From: Tritrichomonas foetus
Taxonomy: Eukaryota > Parabasalia > Tritrichomonadida > Tritrichomonadidae
Assembly (NCBI GenBank): GCA_001839685.1
Contig: MLAK01000822.1
Coordinates: forward strand, 1-55,251
DNA: 55,251 nt
Reading direction: 5' to 3'
Positions 10,101 through 19,099 of this stretch are shown here, piece by piece. Under the pieces are notes generated by a model, which was not told where the DNA came from, made no database searches, and saw only the letters and a program-made list of their open reading frames with translations. The stretch's first letter is position 1, and each line of letters begins with the position of its first letter. The position numbers were made by a program, and so were the translations under genes.

Positions 10101-12714
10101 ATCACCTTCATTAATTCGCATGCATTTTATAGAAATTATCACTAATTATTCATGCACTTGGACTTTAGATGATTATTTTGCCAAGTCTTTAAAAGATACG
10201 TTTTCAGACATCCTGAATGAACCTTTTGATTGCACGAAAAAAGGTTTAGTTACATTTTTCTGGAAATATGCCTCAAAATTCAATTTATTCTTTCTAAGTT
10301 CACTTCCTCAATTTGAAAGCCTAATTGATCAACTTTCAAAAGCTTTAAGCGAAGTTGCACCATCTAGAAGTAGATCCAATAAAAATGATCTAACCCACAT
10401 GAATTCCCAACAAATCAACGAAATTAATAAAACTTTGCATGGCTTGAAATCTAGATTGTCTCTCAAAAACTTTAAATGGTGTCATGAAATTTTAAGCCTT
10501 TATCATAGATTTTCGTCACTCGTAAATGAAGGAATTATAACTACTTCATGTGTGCAACCAATGCTAATCTTTCGAAAGTTGTATCGAATGGCATATTTGA
10601 TCTTCATTTGCCATCGTTGTTTTACTTTTTATTCGAATTCTTCAATAAATTGCGAAATGGATATAGCTTCAGTTCGTTATATACTCGATAATTATTTCAA
10701 GAAGCATTCATTAAACGATGGCAACACTGTTATTTTACGTACCCAAATCGAACAATTTCTTAAATTTGATATTGGATGTGATGTAATGATTCTAACGTCA
10801 TCTTTGAAAACACTTAATAAGACTTGTCAATTAATTGATCTTCCATATATTGTTAATTTAGTTGATCATGACTTTTTCGATTTTGGATTATTCTTTTCCA
10901 GACTTCCAAAATCAATGTCTTCTTTAACTAGTCTCTTTAATTCTGCTTTATTTTCATCTGCCTGCTTTGCACGAAAATCCCTTTTTGATATGATTTATTC
11001 TGAGCCCACCGATAAAATAGTTGGTGAAGCAATAGCAGCATTTGAAACGTTTAAAAAAGAAATTATTTTAGCACCATTTGATTCAAATGTTTCTCATATT
11101 GATAAAATAATTGATTCTTGTAGACAATTTTTAAATATAAATGAAATGTCAATCAACTTCGATTGTATTAATTCATTCACTTCAAATTCTCCACAAAATG
11201 TGATTCCTGGAAATACCATTCATAAACTGAAAGTAATGGTTTATGCTCTCCAAAATAAGTTTACACGTCTTCTGAAATATTATCCACAAAGTTTCGACCA
11301 AATGTTTCAAAATTTCATTCCTGTAATCACTGCAATTCAACAAATACCAAACCAGTATGGCTATTTTAATTCTTTAAACCAACAATTATTTGAATTTTAC
11401 AGAGAATGGAGGGACTTTTGTGCGAAAATACAACCAGTAGACTTCATTGAACTCTTCTGTAACTTTAGGAGGCATACAAATGATATAATTGATGCTATTG
11501 GTCCAAGTACAGATAATGATATCGCTATACTTCGTTCAATAACACGTCTTTATTTGGTTGGATGTGACAATCAGCTTATTTACAAAATTAAATTGGTCTA
11601 TTCATTTATTAAATGGCAATTGGGAAGATATACAAAAAACTTCATTGGTGAAGAACTCCCATTTACTGAAGTACAGAACTTATTTAATATATTCATGTTA
11701 TTTGATGAAGCATGTATATTGATTAAAGAAATCACAAAGAAAATAAATCAAATAAAAATGAATGAACAAGGAATTACCATCAATTTACCATCAACTTTTA
11801 CAATTATTGTTGCCCCATCTGAACCTCATATGAATGAAACAAATGATAAGATTCTTGATAAACAGATGACAATTGAAGAGCAGACATCAATGGCACAAAT
11901 GATTTACATTTTATCTACTGCAAACCAGGAAGATCAAGAGCGTCTTGCTAATTTGCAAATTTTGAGGAGTGAAGTTGATCAACTAATCCCTCAGATTGAA
12001 TTCCAGCAAAATCAAATTCGAAAATTAAATGAAGTATGTCAACAATTAGTTGATTTGACAAACTCTCTATGCCAACAAAGTTCGAAAGTTCAGAAAACAG
12101 AAGAAGAAGATGTAGAAACAGTCGAAAAAATAAAACAATTAACCTCTTATTCACGTTTGAAACATGATGTTTCTATAACATCAAAGGAACGCGATCATTT
12201 AATTGAGCGATATAATGCGACATTTAAATTGAATCGAGAAATTGATGATGAAAATGAATTTTTATTAGAAACACTGAAAACTAAGACATATCAAGGTAAG
12301 AAAGCTCATGAAATAGCTATTGTTGAAAGATATCAATCTTTTGTATCGAATTTCAACAATATAAATAAATTAATACAAAAAGCAAACGATCAAATGATTC
12401 ATATTTGCAATGAAATGAAATTACAAGCAAATAAACATGACAGTCAATGCGAAGACGTCATATATTCCGAATTAGATCAGCAAAGAGAACACCTCAAGCA
12501 ATTACGCGAAATTGTCAGCCAAATACATGAAGAGGAACCAGTTGACCAAATATACGAAGAGGGAAACCTTTCGAATAAAACTGCTGCAGAAAAAATTGAA
12601 TATTTAACCGGAGTTCGAAATAACCTAAAAATTGAAATCATAAATATTAAAGAACTCACTGAAAAACTGAAATCTTTGATTGCACAAAGAGCTAATCAAA
12701 ATAAAGAAGGATAA
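7135..12714 (+). CDS. Large hypothetical protein with C-terminal coiled coil
   Basis: A 1859-residue protein I do not recognise. It is Asn/Ile/Leu/Ser-rich and mostly helical in appearance, with no signal peptide or clear membrane segments. A polar, Asn/Glu-rich linker at about 780-940 looks disordered and separates two helical halves. Residues from about 1590 to the end are charged, with heptad-like spacing over long stretches (for example REIDDENEFLLETLKTK), which indicates coiled coil. This could be a structural or scaffold protein of the cytoskeleton or a membrane-tethering factor, but no motif decides it. There are two possible starts, M1 and M5; M1 follows ctcgaggaa. The stop is TAAA, a tetranucleotide linked to polyadenylation in trichomonads, and a strong hairpin follows 10 bases later. 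Confidence 0.75.
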   Translation: MNERMEDISIDQISLQKIVSKFSKILSVREQALSNPIFNEQTAIQISKIIDKLIQIPITKEMTPDKFQLIIQEIPELTNLINQNFFSNAITLLQGKLSSIYGSFSFLTNKDADLSEGASKILMHISSIVTELDISSSFCSTLKDNLYLLSQFIDDNQEKLFSPEKYLEIKNMIQETIPLIENLNSSKILISATKSLINSIHLKSIELPLQAHESRQIPSKPHRRFHEELLNQNLVRPRNEVNQLIEEFKNDPQSHEKISDYENRFSEALKNEFPFQVPLNIFKEIISLFSMLIIPPDFDSEPFQIIKKLFTFLSAALLYYYQLPDQISSSNEINDFKQSITNISSFLQELQQKINDGQKLLNDSEEKLINILRDTTMFFEHIVHASTTLDIINELLQTTKILLDLSPIKLQSVGIHFQQPITADSQSDKASDTENLVKINTDSLSSDNESLRNIKILRSVNMIQNNLNNLKTMEIEIYNQELKELHPISFANLISLSKKSVQSILVFLYFSLVSSNSSSDNLSFLNIFNNSLQDLDKFYFSMHISPLSGIDLRIKSLILYQQFLSTDSEDNLSILFKLYEAMFEAYFIFYHLDHIGMVPLSTATHLSYCFTMCELLNEYDPSIFHKYCMFFNNLNLFELNYSEIIKILNELKDNISEILSRWSLDEQFTQLASYQGAVNNSLMYLMKTMPNDNITTIVSQINEWLKNISNKPQNIREALVKILSLLFLIRQQHESSFDFSEFDVFENISNVLNQISIHFDIFSSLSSLHEFLQLNFNESEIKHFTSNNFTNEDNSTDQSATLNANENDVVEKQATFQREENLLVDANHSIEERKNTLNEITNHQNLEFPQDIDIISDNVSLNTENKIVNVQQILEQNNQSIVKIENNLNLESQSEVTLQTVEPTSVNSEIDNSHNNTENKSETNPDGPDNDGSSKYKLSFLNETTSLPKLSPFSFEEPSLSQEYAAIWVEFASNNCSENRFHINQINNLSPSLIRMHFIEIITNYSCTWTLDDYFAKSLKDTFSDILNEPFDCTKKGLVTFFWKYASKFNLFFLSSLPQFESLIDQLSKALSEVAPSRSRSNKNDLTHMNSQQINEINKTLHGLKSRLSLKNFKWCHEILSLYHRFSSLVNEGIITTSCVQPMLIFRKLYRMAYLIFICHRCFTFYSNSSINCEMDIASVRYILDNYFKKHSLNDGNTVILRTQIEQFLKFDIGCDVMILTSSLKTLNKTCQLIDLPYIVNLVDHDFFDFGLFFSRLPKSMSSLTSLFNSALFSSACFARKSLFDMIYSEPTDKIVGEAIAAFETFKKEIILAPFDSNVSHIDKIIDSCRQFLNINEMSINFDCINSFTSNSPQNVIPGNTIHKLKVMVYALQNKFTRLLKYYPQSFDQMFQNFIPVITAIQQIPNQYGYFNSLNQQLFEFYREWRDFCAKIQPVDFIELFCNFRRHTNDIIDAIGPSTDNDIAILRSITRLYLVGCDNQLIYKIKLVYSFIKWQLGRYTKNFIGEELPFTEVQNLFNIFMLFDEACILIKEITKKINQIKMNEQGITINLPSTFTIIVAPSEPHMNETNDKILDKQMTIEEQTSMAQMIYILSTANQEDQERLANLQILRSEVDQLIPQIEFQQNQIRKLNEVCQQLVDLTNSLCQQSSKVQKTEEEDVETVEKIKQLTSYSRLKHDVSITSKERDHLIERYNATFKLNREIDDENEFLLETLKTKTYQGKKAHEIAIVERYQSFVSNFNNINKLIQKANDQMIHICNEMKLQANKHDSQCEDVIYSELDQQREHLKQLREIVSQIHEEEPVDQIYEEGNLSNKTAAEKIEYLTGVRNNLKIEIINIKELTEKLKSLIAQRANQNKEG

Positions 12715-12724
12715 ATGGAATCCA

Positions 12725-12755
12725 GATTTTCCCAGAGAATCTCTCTGGGAGAATT
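12725..12755 (+). other. Strong 3' hairpin just after the 1859-residue gene
   Basis: The stem tcccagaga / tctctggga is 9 bp and perfect, with a 3-base loop. It extends outward by about five more pairs, including two G-T wobbles. It begins 10 bases after the stop codon. It could be a 3' UTR structure or a processing signal; no function is shown. Confidence 0.5.
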
Positions 12756-14549
12756 ACAGAAACTGTACAATTAGTTATTTTATAGAATGTTTTAAAATTT
12801 TACTGATAATACATATGTAATATTATATTATATTATAAACATTATATTATATTATATTTTTATTTTTCATTTATTTTCCATTTGTTTTCCATATTTATCT
12901 CGAGATGAGCTTCTAGTAAGTACAAATTTCAATCTTGATATTCGCCAAAATAAAGTTTATGGATAAATATAATTTATTGATTCTTTTTTATGATCAATAT
13001 GATAAAATGAACTAGATTTGTAAAAGTTTCAAACTACGAAATGACTTGTATGATATTGTGAATGAGATTATTGCATAAATGATGCCATCTCATCTGTTAT
13101 CATGGTTGATTCAAAAGAGATTCGAATTCTAAAAAAATACTTTTACCTCTACATTATGACCAAACTTGAAAGAAATTATTCACTTGTTTTGTCAATTATA
13201 AAGGTAAATTGTGAATTACTTGCTTAACATTTAGTTACAAATGAGAATAATTATTTCCAAATTATGATAAAAATGTGTTATACATCTCTGTTACGAGTCG
13301 TAACTTCCAATCAAGGATTCAAAATCTCACGACCCAACTCATTATGTTTTCCTAATAAATAAACATAGATGTATACAAACTAACTAGCTCTAGATGTAGA
13401 AGACTATTGAGAGATCTAAATGAATAATTGTTGATATTATTGTCATCTAAATATTATTTAATTATAATCCTATTAATAATATATAAATATTATAATTTAA
13501 NAATCAAGATACAGAGAAAACCAAATCCAAAAAAAAATTGTGAGAAAAAAATAAACCCCACAGAAATTTCTGAGAATTATTGAGATAAAAAGTGATTTTA
13601 TAGCATTAATATCTTGATTATTTCTTATCATAAATCGTGCTTTTTATTATCATATGACCCTCCATCAAAAATTATAATGTTTTCCAAAATACAAAAATGA
13701 AGTATAAAAAAAATATTAATAATTTTGATATAAATAAAAAAAATTTAGGCATCAATGAGAAGATTACGAATGTTTTGCCATCTAAATGGCGAGTCATCAG
13801 AAAATTCACTTGGCATTGAGTCTGGAAAAAAACATATTGTATTCCATTTTTCTTGATTTGGTCTTTCAATCGTTGTATCTGTATCCCTGCTTGAGAATGT
13901 GCTGTTGAGGACTGCCAGTCTATTTTCTTCATATACTAAAATTTTATGACAGAAAAGATTTCAATACATTCTTATTTGTCAAATGGAAATTGAATTAATT
14001 CACCATCACTGAGTTAAAACTATCAAAATTTTCGCGATTTTTAATTAAAAATCGATAGAAGAAGTGTAAATAGAATTATGGGAAGCAGTATTATAATCTT
14101 TGTGATTCTTGGAAAAAAAGCTTCTCACAATTTTTTTTTAGGCTTTCTCCAAAATCGCTCTTTTTTCGGTTTAATTGTTGCAAAATTTCAAAACTACGAA
14201 TAAATATGGCTCATAACTATAAAAAATAGATTTAACAATTGACTGAAAGACTTATCACCCGAAAACTGAAACAATAGCTTCTTCAGAATCATTTTCGAAA
14301 TATTTTTGAATTCGGCCATTTGCGAAGTTTGCGATAAGGGAAATTTTCGTCATTCTTTTAGCTATTTGGGTTTTGATTTTTGACTGATGGTATTAAGTAA
14401 TACTGATGATAAGGATCATTTTAGTGATTTCGTACGTTAAGACTATTTGGTTTGTATACATCTATAAACATCATTATACTTCACGAATTACCTTTTTTTT
14501 TTTTTTGCGCCGAAACTTTTTCAAAGCAGTAAACGAACGTTTATTTAAT
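12756..14549. other. Long AT-rich intergenic region
   Basis: About 1.8 kb without a convincing gene. It holds (TA)-rich tracts near 12820-12860, a single N at 13501 and a 7-bp hairpin gttacga-g-tcgtaac at 13290-13304. An 86-codon minus-strand frame at 13672-13932 starts with varied, protein-like sequence and ends in a low-complexity Phe/Leu run. It has no family resemblance and may be a decayed gene fragment. A T-run precedes the next promoter. Confidence 0.5.
14512..14521 (+). promoter_or_regulatory. AAACTTTTTC promoter-like motif
   Basis: The motif aaactttttc lies 28 bases before the preferred ATG at 14550. The same gaaactttttca string precedes the Rad23-like gene at 52281. This shared motif is one reason to prefer 14550 over the upstream in-frame ATG at 14406. 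The role is inferred from recurrence. Confidence 0.4.
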
Positions 14550-15032
14550 ATGAATCACGATAATTATGAGCATGCACGTCCAAAATGGAATCCTGACCCA
14601 TGTATCATACCGGCAGTTGTTTGCCCGCAGCCCCAGGGACCTATGATTTCACTAATTTTCAAAAGCACGTGGGGATCATCAATGGCGGAAATTCAAGGGG
14701 CAAAAGTCCAGGACCAAGAGGGGAAAGTGGTCGATGTACTAATTTCTGATAAATGGTATCTAAATGCGGATTTATTTCCCGAATCTGTGAATTTCCCATT
14801 AGTCGTTAATTCCAGGCCTGCGTTTATTCTGATTCAGAACGGCCTTTCGACAAAGGGAGTCAAGGAAATGGAAGTTAAATTTGCTGAAAAGCAAATCTGG
14901 TGCGGAGAAGTTCCGATGGCAACAATCGACAATTGCTTATTCCCGATTGCAGTTCCAATAGAAAACAGTGACTTCCAAAAACCAAATATTCATACTTTTA
15001 GAAACACAAAGACGTCTTTTACAATGGCATAA
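14550..15032 (+). CDS. Small protein resembling part of KATNIP (DUF4457)
   Basis: A 160-residue protein. The segment ISLIFKSTWGSSMAEIQGAK, followed by DQEGKVV and later STKGVKEMEVKF with WCGEVP, resembles the beta-sandwich DUF4457 unit of katanin-interacting protein KATNIP. There the pattern is TWGD...GIE..D..G and RGVK...I..GEI. KATNIP is far larger, so this would be a single-domain relative, possibly linked to microtubules or cilia. The match is by eye and modest. An in-frame ATG at 14406 would add 48 residues. I chose 14550 because those residues are low complexity and a promoter-like motif lies between the two ATGs. Confidence 0.4.
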   Translation: MNHDNYEHARPKWNPDPCIIPAVVCPQPQGPMISLIFKSTWGSSMAEIQGAKVQDQEGKVVDVLISDKWYLNADLFPESVNFPLVVNSRPAFILIQNGLSTKGVKEMEVKFAEKQIWCGEVPMATIDNCLFPIAVPIENSDFQKPNIHTFRNTKTSFTMA

Positions 15033-15178
15033 TACCATGTTTTTTATTCTTGTAATTAATCATGATTAAATTGTTTTTATTTTCTTAACCATCTTCTTTT
15101 TTTAAGCAGAAATGCATTTTTAATAGTGAATCTTTTTAAATGAGCCAAAATTTTCCAATTAAGTTAAAATGATCATAG

Positions 15179-15504
15179 AATCACAATCAAAGAATCATAA
15201 TCAAAGAATCACAATTAAAGAATCATGATCAAAGAATCACAATTAAAGAATCATAATCAAAGAATCACAATTAAAGAATCATAATCAAAGAATCACAATT
15301 AAAGAATCATGATCAAAGAATCATGATTAAAGAATCACAACTAAAGATTCATAATCAAAGAATCACAATTAAAGAATCATGATCAAAGAATCATGATTAA
15401 AGATTCACAATCAAAGAATCATAATCAAAGAATCATGATCAAAGAATCATGATCAAAGAATCATAATCAAAGATTCACAATTAAAGAATCATAAGCAAAG
15501 ATTT
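15179..15504. repeat. 14-bp minisatellite
   Basis: About 23 tandem copies of a 14-bp unit with consensus aatcayratyaaag. It alternates mainly between aatcacaattaaag, aatcataatcaaag and aatcatgatcaaag variants. The order of variants suggests higher-order duplication of two- to three-unit blocks. It lies between the converging ends of the KATNIP-like and Mkt1-like genes. It is unrelated to the 17-bp arrays. Confidence 0.95.
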
Positions 15505-15696
15505 GTAATGTAATGAAATTATCAAATCAAAAAATATGAAAAATGACTATTAGTTCTACATATAGCATTAATTGTTCATAAGGAGTGCTTTGTTATCTTT
15601 AAAAATGTCTAGGGGCAGCACACATATTTTAGAAATTACATATAATTAGACCAAATCTAAAATAAAAGGTTAGAAATTAAACATTCAACACAATAT

Positions 15697-17418
15697 TTAT
15701 AAAATTCTAAGAACATCATCGATAGTTTTTTCGACAAAATGATTAGCACATTCAAACATAACCAAAAAGTTCTTCAAATTACTTACTCTGGAATTTGGTT
15801 TCAGTGATCTTTGCTTCAATTCAACTGTAGCTTTATTTAAACTCTTCCACCAACTAATTGCATTATTCACATCTTTCTTTAATTGTTTTCTTGGAACAGA
15901 TTGAATAAATGCTTTTCGTTTTTCATCAGGAGATTCAAGTAAAAACCTCATCAGTATTCCAGTAGAGTGTTCTTTAAAACTTGTGAAAGGTAACTTATCC
16001 AAAATAACTGTAAGTTCATTCAAATCTGGCTGTTTTGAAACACTGATGTAAGTTTCACAAATAATTAATTTCATGACAGATAATATCACATGTGATACAA
16101 TGTGAGCAGCTGGAGAGAAGTATCCAAGATGGCTTTCACAAAACTCTTCTGGAACTTCAGTTTCTGTAGGAAATAATGAAAAAGTTCTCTCTATTAAATC
16201 AGTTATACTTACACTTCCAAAAGATGAATCAAAATTTGAATCCATGGCATCAGCACGCACCATTTCAATGAAAAGAATTGAAGACATATCTAAACCAGTG
16301 TTAGCAACAAGTATTGCACGTCCCCATGGACTCAAACCGCCACCAGGAGCGATGTATTCATGAGAAGTCAAAAAGCGTCGAACACTTTCGCTGATGACGA
16401 ATTCAGGTGTCATTTCTTCAGGAGACTCTGCTTTCTTTGGAGGTGAAACGGCACGTAAGCAATCAAAAAGAGTAGTGAATCTTGTAGATGAAATGTTCTG
16501 TTGAGCAAGAATTTGAGAAATAAGAGTGTTATTCAATTGGCAAGGTTCAGAAATACTATTTTGTGCAAGAAGAAGCGGAAGAAATTCGTCATATGGAGGC
16601 GATTCTGGATTATTTAATATTCTAGAAAATGGAAGTTCAGATAAATGCAGAAAAAGTGAAAAATAAATTCCACATAAAATATTCAAATGATTGATGCAAT
16701 TTCTCGGGAGCGGAAATAAAGGCTTTCTCGAGGCATTCTGTGGATATGTGGCCAGTCTAGGCGCATGTATATAGCCCGATGAAATTAATGCAATAACAAT
16801 ATCTGGAACATTTTGAAAAGCAAGGGGGTCATTAAATGGAGGATTTAAATTCCACATAATTCGGTCAAATGAAAAAGAAGGAGCAGAGATTTCATAAATC
16901 ATTCTAGGAGAAATAATTCCCTTCATGGTCGAAATCGACCCTTTTAATAGCAAAATTTTATTCAATTTAAAATCAATAAAATGTATCCACCGAGAAACAT
17001 CACGCAGGACAATTGAAGGCGAGCACATGATTGCATTAACGCATTTTAATTTTAATAATGCTGACAATTGGGCGTTTCCTGTTGAAGGCGATCGAACAAA
17101 TGCAACTTTTAGCCTTCGCAGTAAATCTTCGATCTCTGATTCCAAATTTGAGTGACTGCAATCAACTTGGTGATATGAAATGCCGACAAAAACGAAAACT
17201 GGCTCAATATTAAAGGACCGAAAATCTTTTACGGTTGAGGAGAGGCAATTCAGCATGTCTGGAATGACTGTCGTCGAATTATTAAATCGCGATAAATATA
17301 AATTGAAAAAGTGAGAAAAATCAATTCCTAAATGGAAAATCGTCTTCATTGGCATTAGAGGCGCAACATACATCGGAATATGAATTAATGCATTAGAACT
17401 TGAGCGAAAAGTTAACAT
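15697..17418 (-). CDS. Mkt1-like XPG-fold protein, nuclease site apparently lost
   Basis: A 573-residue protein resembling Mkt1, a post-transcriptional regulator with a PIN/FEN-like N-terminal fold. GIDFSHFF (31-38) matches the first XPG motif and keeps D33. IEPVFVFVG, then LLRRLKVAFVRSP and GNAQLSALLKLKCVNAIMCSPS follow the XPG-I pattern. The acidic residues nucleases use there (E..A and S.DsD) are replaced by G-N-A-Q and S-P-S. Mkt1 itself is thought to act without nuclease activity. The C-terminal half, including GGGLSPWGRAI, fits the Mkt1 C-terminal domain. In yeast and trypanosomes Mkt1 works with Pbp1 on mRNA 3' ends; that role here is inference. The gene is divergent from RRP8 with about 400 bases between. 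Confidence 0.6.
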   Translation of the reverse strand: MLTFRSSSNALIHIPMYVAPLMPMKTIFHLGIDFSHFFNLYLSRFNNSTTVIPDMLNCLSSTVKDFRSFNIEPVFVFVGISYHQVDCSHSNLESEIEDLLRRLKVAFVRSPSTGNAQLSALLKLKCVNAIMCSPSIVLRDVSRWIHFIDFKLNKILLLKGSISTMKGIISPRMIYEISAPSFSFDRIMWNLNPPFNDPLAFQNVPDIVIALISSGYIHAPRLATYPQNASRKPLFPLPRNCINHLNILCGIYFSLFLHLSELPFSRILNNPESPPYDEFLPLLLAQNSISEPCQLNNTLISQILAQQNISSTRFTTLFDCLRAVSPPKKAESPEEMTPEFVISESVRRFLTSHEYIAPGGGLSPWGRAILVANTGLDMSSILFIEMVRADAMDSNFDSSFGSVSITDLIERTFSLFPTETEVPEEFCESHLGYFSPAAHIVSHVILSVMKLIICETYISVSKQPDLNELTVILDKLPFTSFKEHSTGILMRFLLESPDEKRKAFIQSVPRKQLKKDVNNAISWWKSLNKATVELKQRSLKPNSRVSNLKNFLVMFECANHFVEKTIDDVLRIL

Positions 17419-17435
17419 TTTTTTTTATTTGCTGT

Positions 17436-17445
17436 TAACTTTTTG
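17436..17445 (-). promoter_or_regulatory. Promoter-like TAACTTTTTG (reverse orientation)
   Basis: The plus-strand string taactttttg lies 17 bases upstream of the Mkt1-like ATG, so it is inverted relative to that gene. It shares its core with motifs near other start codons. The role is inferred. Confidence 0.3.
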
Positions 17446-17765
17446 ATAATTTTATTTTGAATAAAACTGACCAAACATGTTCATAATTATTCAAAAAGTT
17501 TCATATAATTATGAACATTCCGATTGAATTGTGTGATTTACTATAAAGTGTCAAATATTTTTATAGAAATTTTCACTGCCAAAAGAAACTTATGTACATT
17601 GAAAAAGAAATGTCATTTATTAACTTTTTAGATTAATATATGGCCTTATATAATAGAAATGTAAATTAATTCTATGAAAACTTTTTCATAATATATTTGA
17701 CCTTGTCTTCAGAATTATTGAGCGACCATTAACAAAAAATCATGTGCGACCAGTTTTATCGTTAA

Positions 17766-17775
17766 CACTTTTTGG
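17766..17775 (+). promoter_or_regulatory. Promoter-like CACTTTTTGG upstream of RRP8
   Basis: cactttttgg lies about 42 bases before the RRP8 ATG. A 14-base string tttatttgaccttt follows at 17787-17800 and recurs at 52026-52039. The role is inferred from position and recurrence. Confidence 0.35.
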
Positions 17776-17817
17776 TAATTTGACTTTTTATTTGACCTTT
17801 AAATTAGGTACTTTATA

Positions 17818-18537
17818 ATGAAAAACAAAAAAGTTCGGAATCATGAGCAAGATAAAAAGCAAAATCGTAAAGCGCAGAATCAACCACATCACCAACTTAC
17901 AGACAAGCAACGAATTGAAGGTTCAAAGTTTCGATTATTAAACGAGAAATTATATACATCAACAAGCGAGAAAGCCAAGCAATTATTCAAACAGCATCCA
18001 AATTATTTTGAAGAGATGCATCGCGGTTTTATCGCCCAAGCAACAACATGGCCAATCGTTCCTGTCGATGCAACGATAGAATGGATTAAACAAACTCACC
18101 AACCGCCAAAAATTATTGCCGATATGGGCTGTGGTGATGCAAAAATAAGCGCATCAGTTCCAAATAAGGTCCATTCATTTGATTTTAAAGCACGAAACTC
18201 ACGAGTCACCGAATGTGATATGAGCCATACACCATTGAATGACAATTCGGTCGATGTTGTTGTTTTTGTTCTCTCCTTAATGGGAATAAATCTGAATGAC
18301 TTCATTAACGAAGCGTTTCGAATTCTCAAGAAAAATGGAACACTTTTAATCATTGAAGTCACATCAAGAATTGAAAATATTCCCGAATTTGTGAGTGCGA
18401 TTGAAGAAAGAGGATTTTCAAAAATTGGTCAAAAAGAACTAACAAATTATTTCACATGGTTTGAATTCACCACTAGCTCACCTGGAACAATATCACATGA
18501 ACTAACATTGAAGCCCTGCATATACAAGAAAAGATAA
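17818..18537 (+). CDS. RRP8: RRP8 rRNA adenine-N1 methyltransferase
   Basis: A 239-residue nucleolar SAM-dependent enzyme of the Rrp8/nucleomethylin family, which makes m1A in large-subunit rRNA. The family start block is clear: GSKFRLLNEKLYT (35-47), then a LFKQHPNYFEEMHRGF stretch and WPIVPVDATIEWI. SAM motif I is ADMGCGDAKI (101-110), followed by FDF (121-123), CDMSHTPL (133-140) and the SVDVVVFVLSLMG strand (144-156). The basic first 30 residues fit a nucleolar targeting tail. The length matches a minimal catalytic core; longer family members carry N-terminal extensions missing here. The stop is TAA followed by A. The ATG at 17818 is the first after an upstream promoter-like region. Confidence 0.93.
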   Translation: MKNKKVRNHEQDKKQNRKAQNQPHHQLTDKQRIEGSKFRLLNEKLYTSTSEKAKQLFKQHPNYFEEMHRGFIAQATTWPIVPVDATIEWIKQTHQPPKIIADMGCGDAKISASVPNKVHSFDFKARNSRVTECDMSHTPLNDNSVDVVVFVLSLMGINLNDFINEAFRILKKNGTLLIIEVTSRIENIPEFVSAIEERGFSKIGQKELTNYFTWFEFTTSSPGTISHELTLKPCIYKKR

Positions 18538-19099
18538 ATCTTTTTGTTTTTCATTATTTATAATTATATGTTGTGAATAAACCAAAATATACTATTTTCA
18601 TTATTTTTCTTTGTGGAAAAAATACGTATTATTGAGGCAGAAAAAAAAAAAAAAAAAAAAAATACAGATGTAAAATACAGACTAAAGCATCTATTTTTAT
18701 ATTCCATTTTCAAGCCTGATAAAGAAATTAATCATATGAATAAGCTTTGAATCCTTCGTAACAATCATGTATGAGCTCGATAATATGTACTTGAGATTTG
18801 ATTTTAAATATATAATGAATATTATTTGATAATTTCGAAAGGACATAGTTCTTCAAATTTTTTATGGAAATTTTGCTTTTTAAAATAATATTTTGATGAA
18901 GAAATCAATTTCTTTTAATGAAGAAGATAATTTAGTGATTGATGAAATGGACTTTTTCTTTCAAAGACAATAATGCACATTGTTGATAAATCGAATACAT
19001 TTAAAATTCCTAAAATTTCATTTCTTTAAAATAGAATCAAATAAAGTCAAATAATTTGAAAAGTAAAAAATAGAAATCAAAATAAATCCACACTTTTCT
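18538..19099. other. Convergent intergenic region with A22 tract
   Basis: An AT-rich spacer between the converging RRP8 and thioredoxin-fold genes. It has a run of 22 A at 18641-18662. No ORF or RNA gene is evident. Confidence 0.6.

Noticed and set aside
13672..13932. 86-codon minus-strand frame
   Set aside because: Its first half looks protein-like, but there is no family match and it ends in low complexity; treated as a possible decayed fragment.
14406..14549. Upstream in-frame extension of the KATNIP-like gene
   Set aside because: 48 low-complexity residues with a promoter-like motif inside; the ATG at 14550 fits better.
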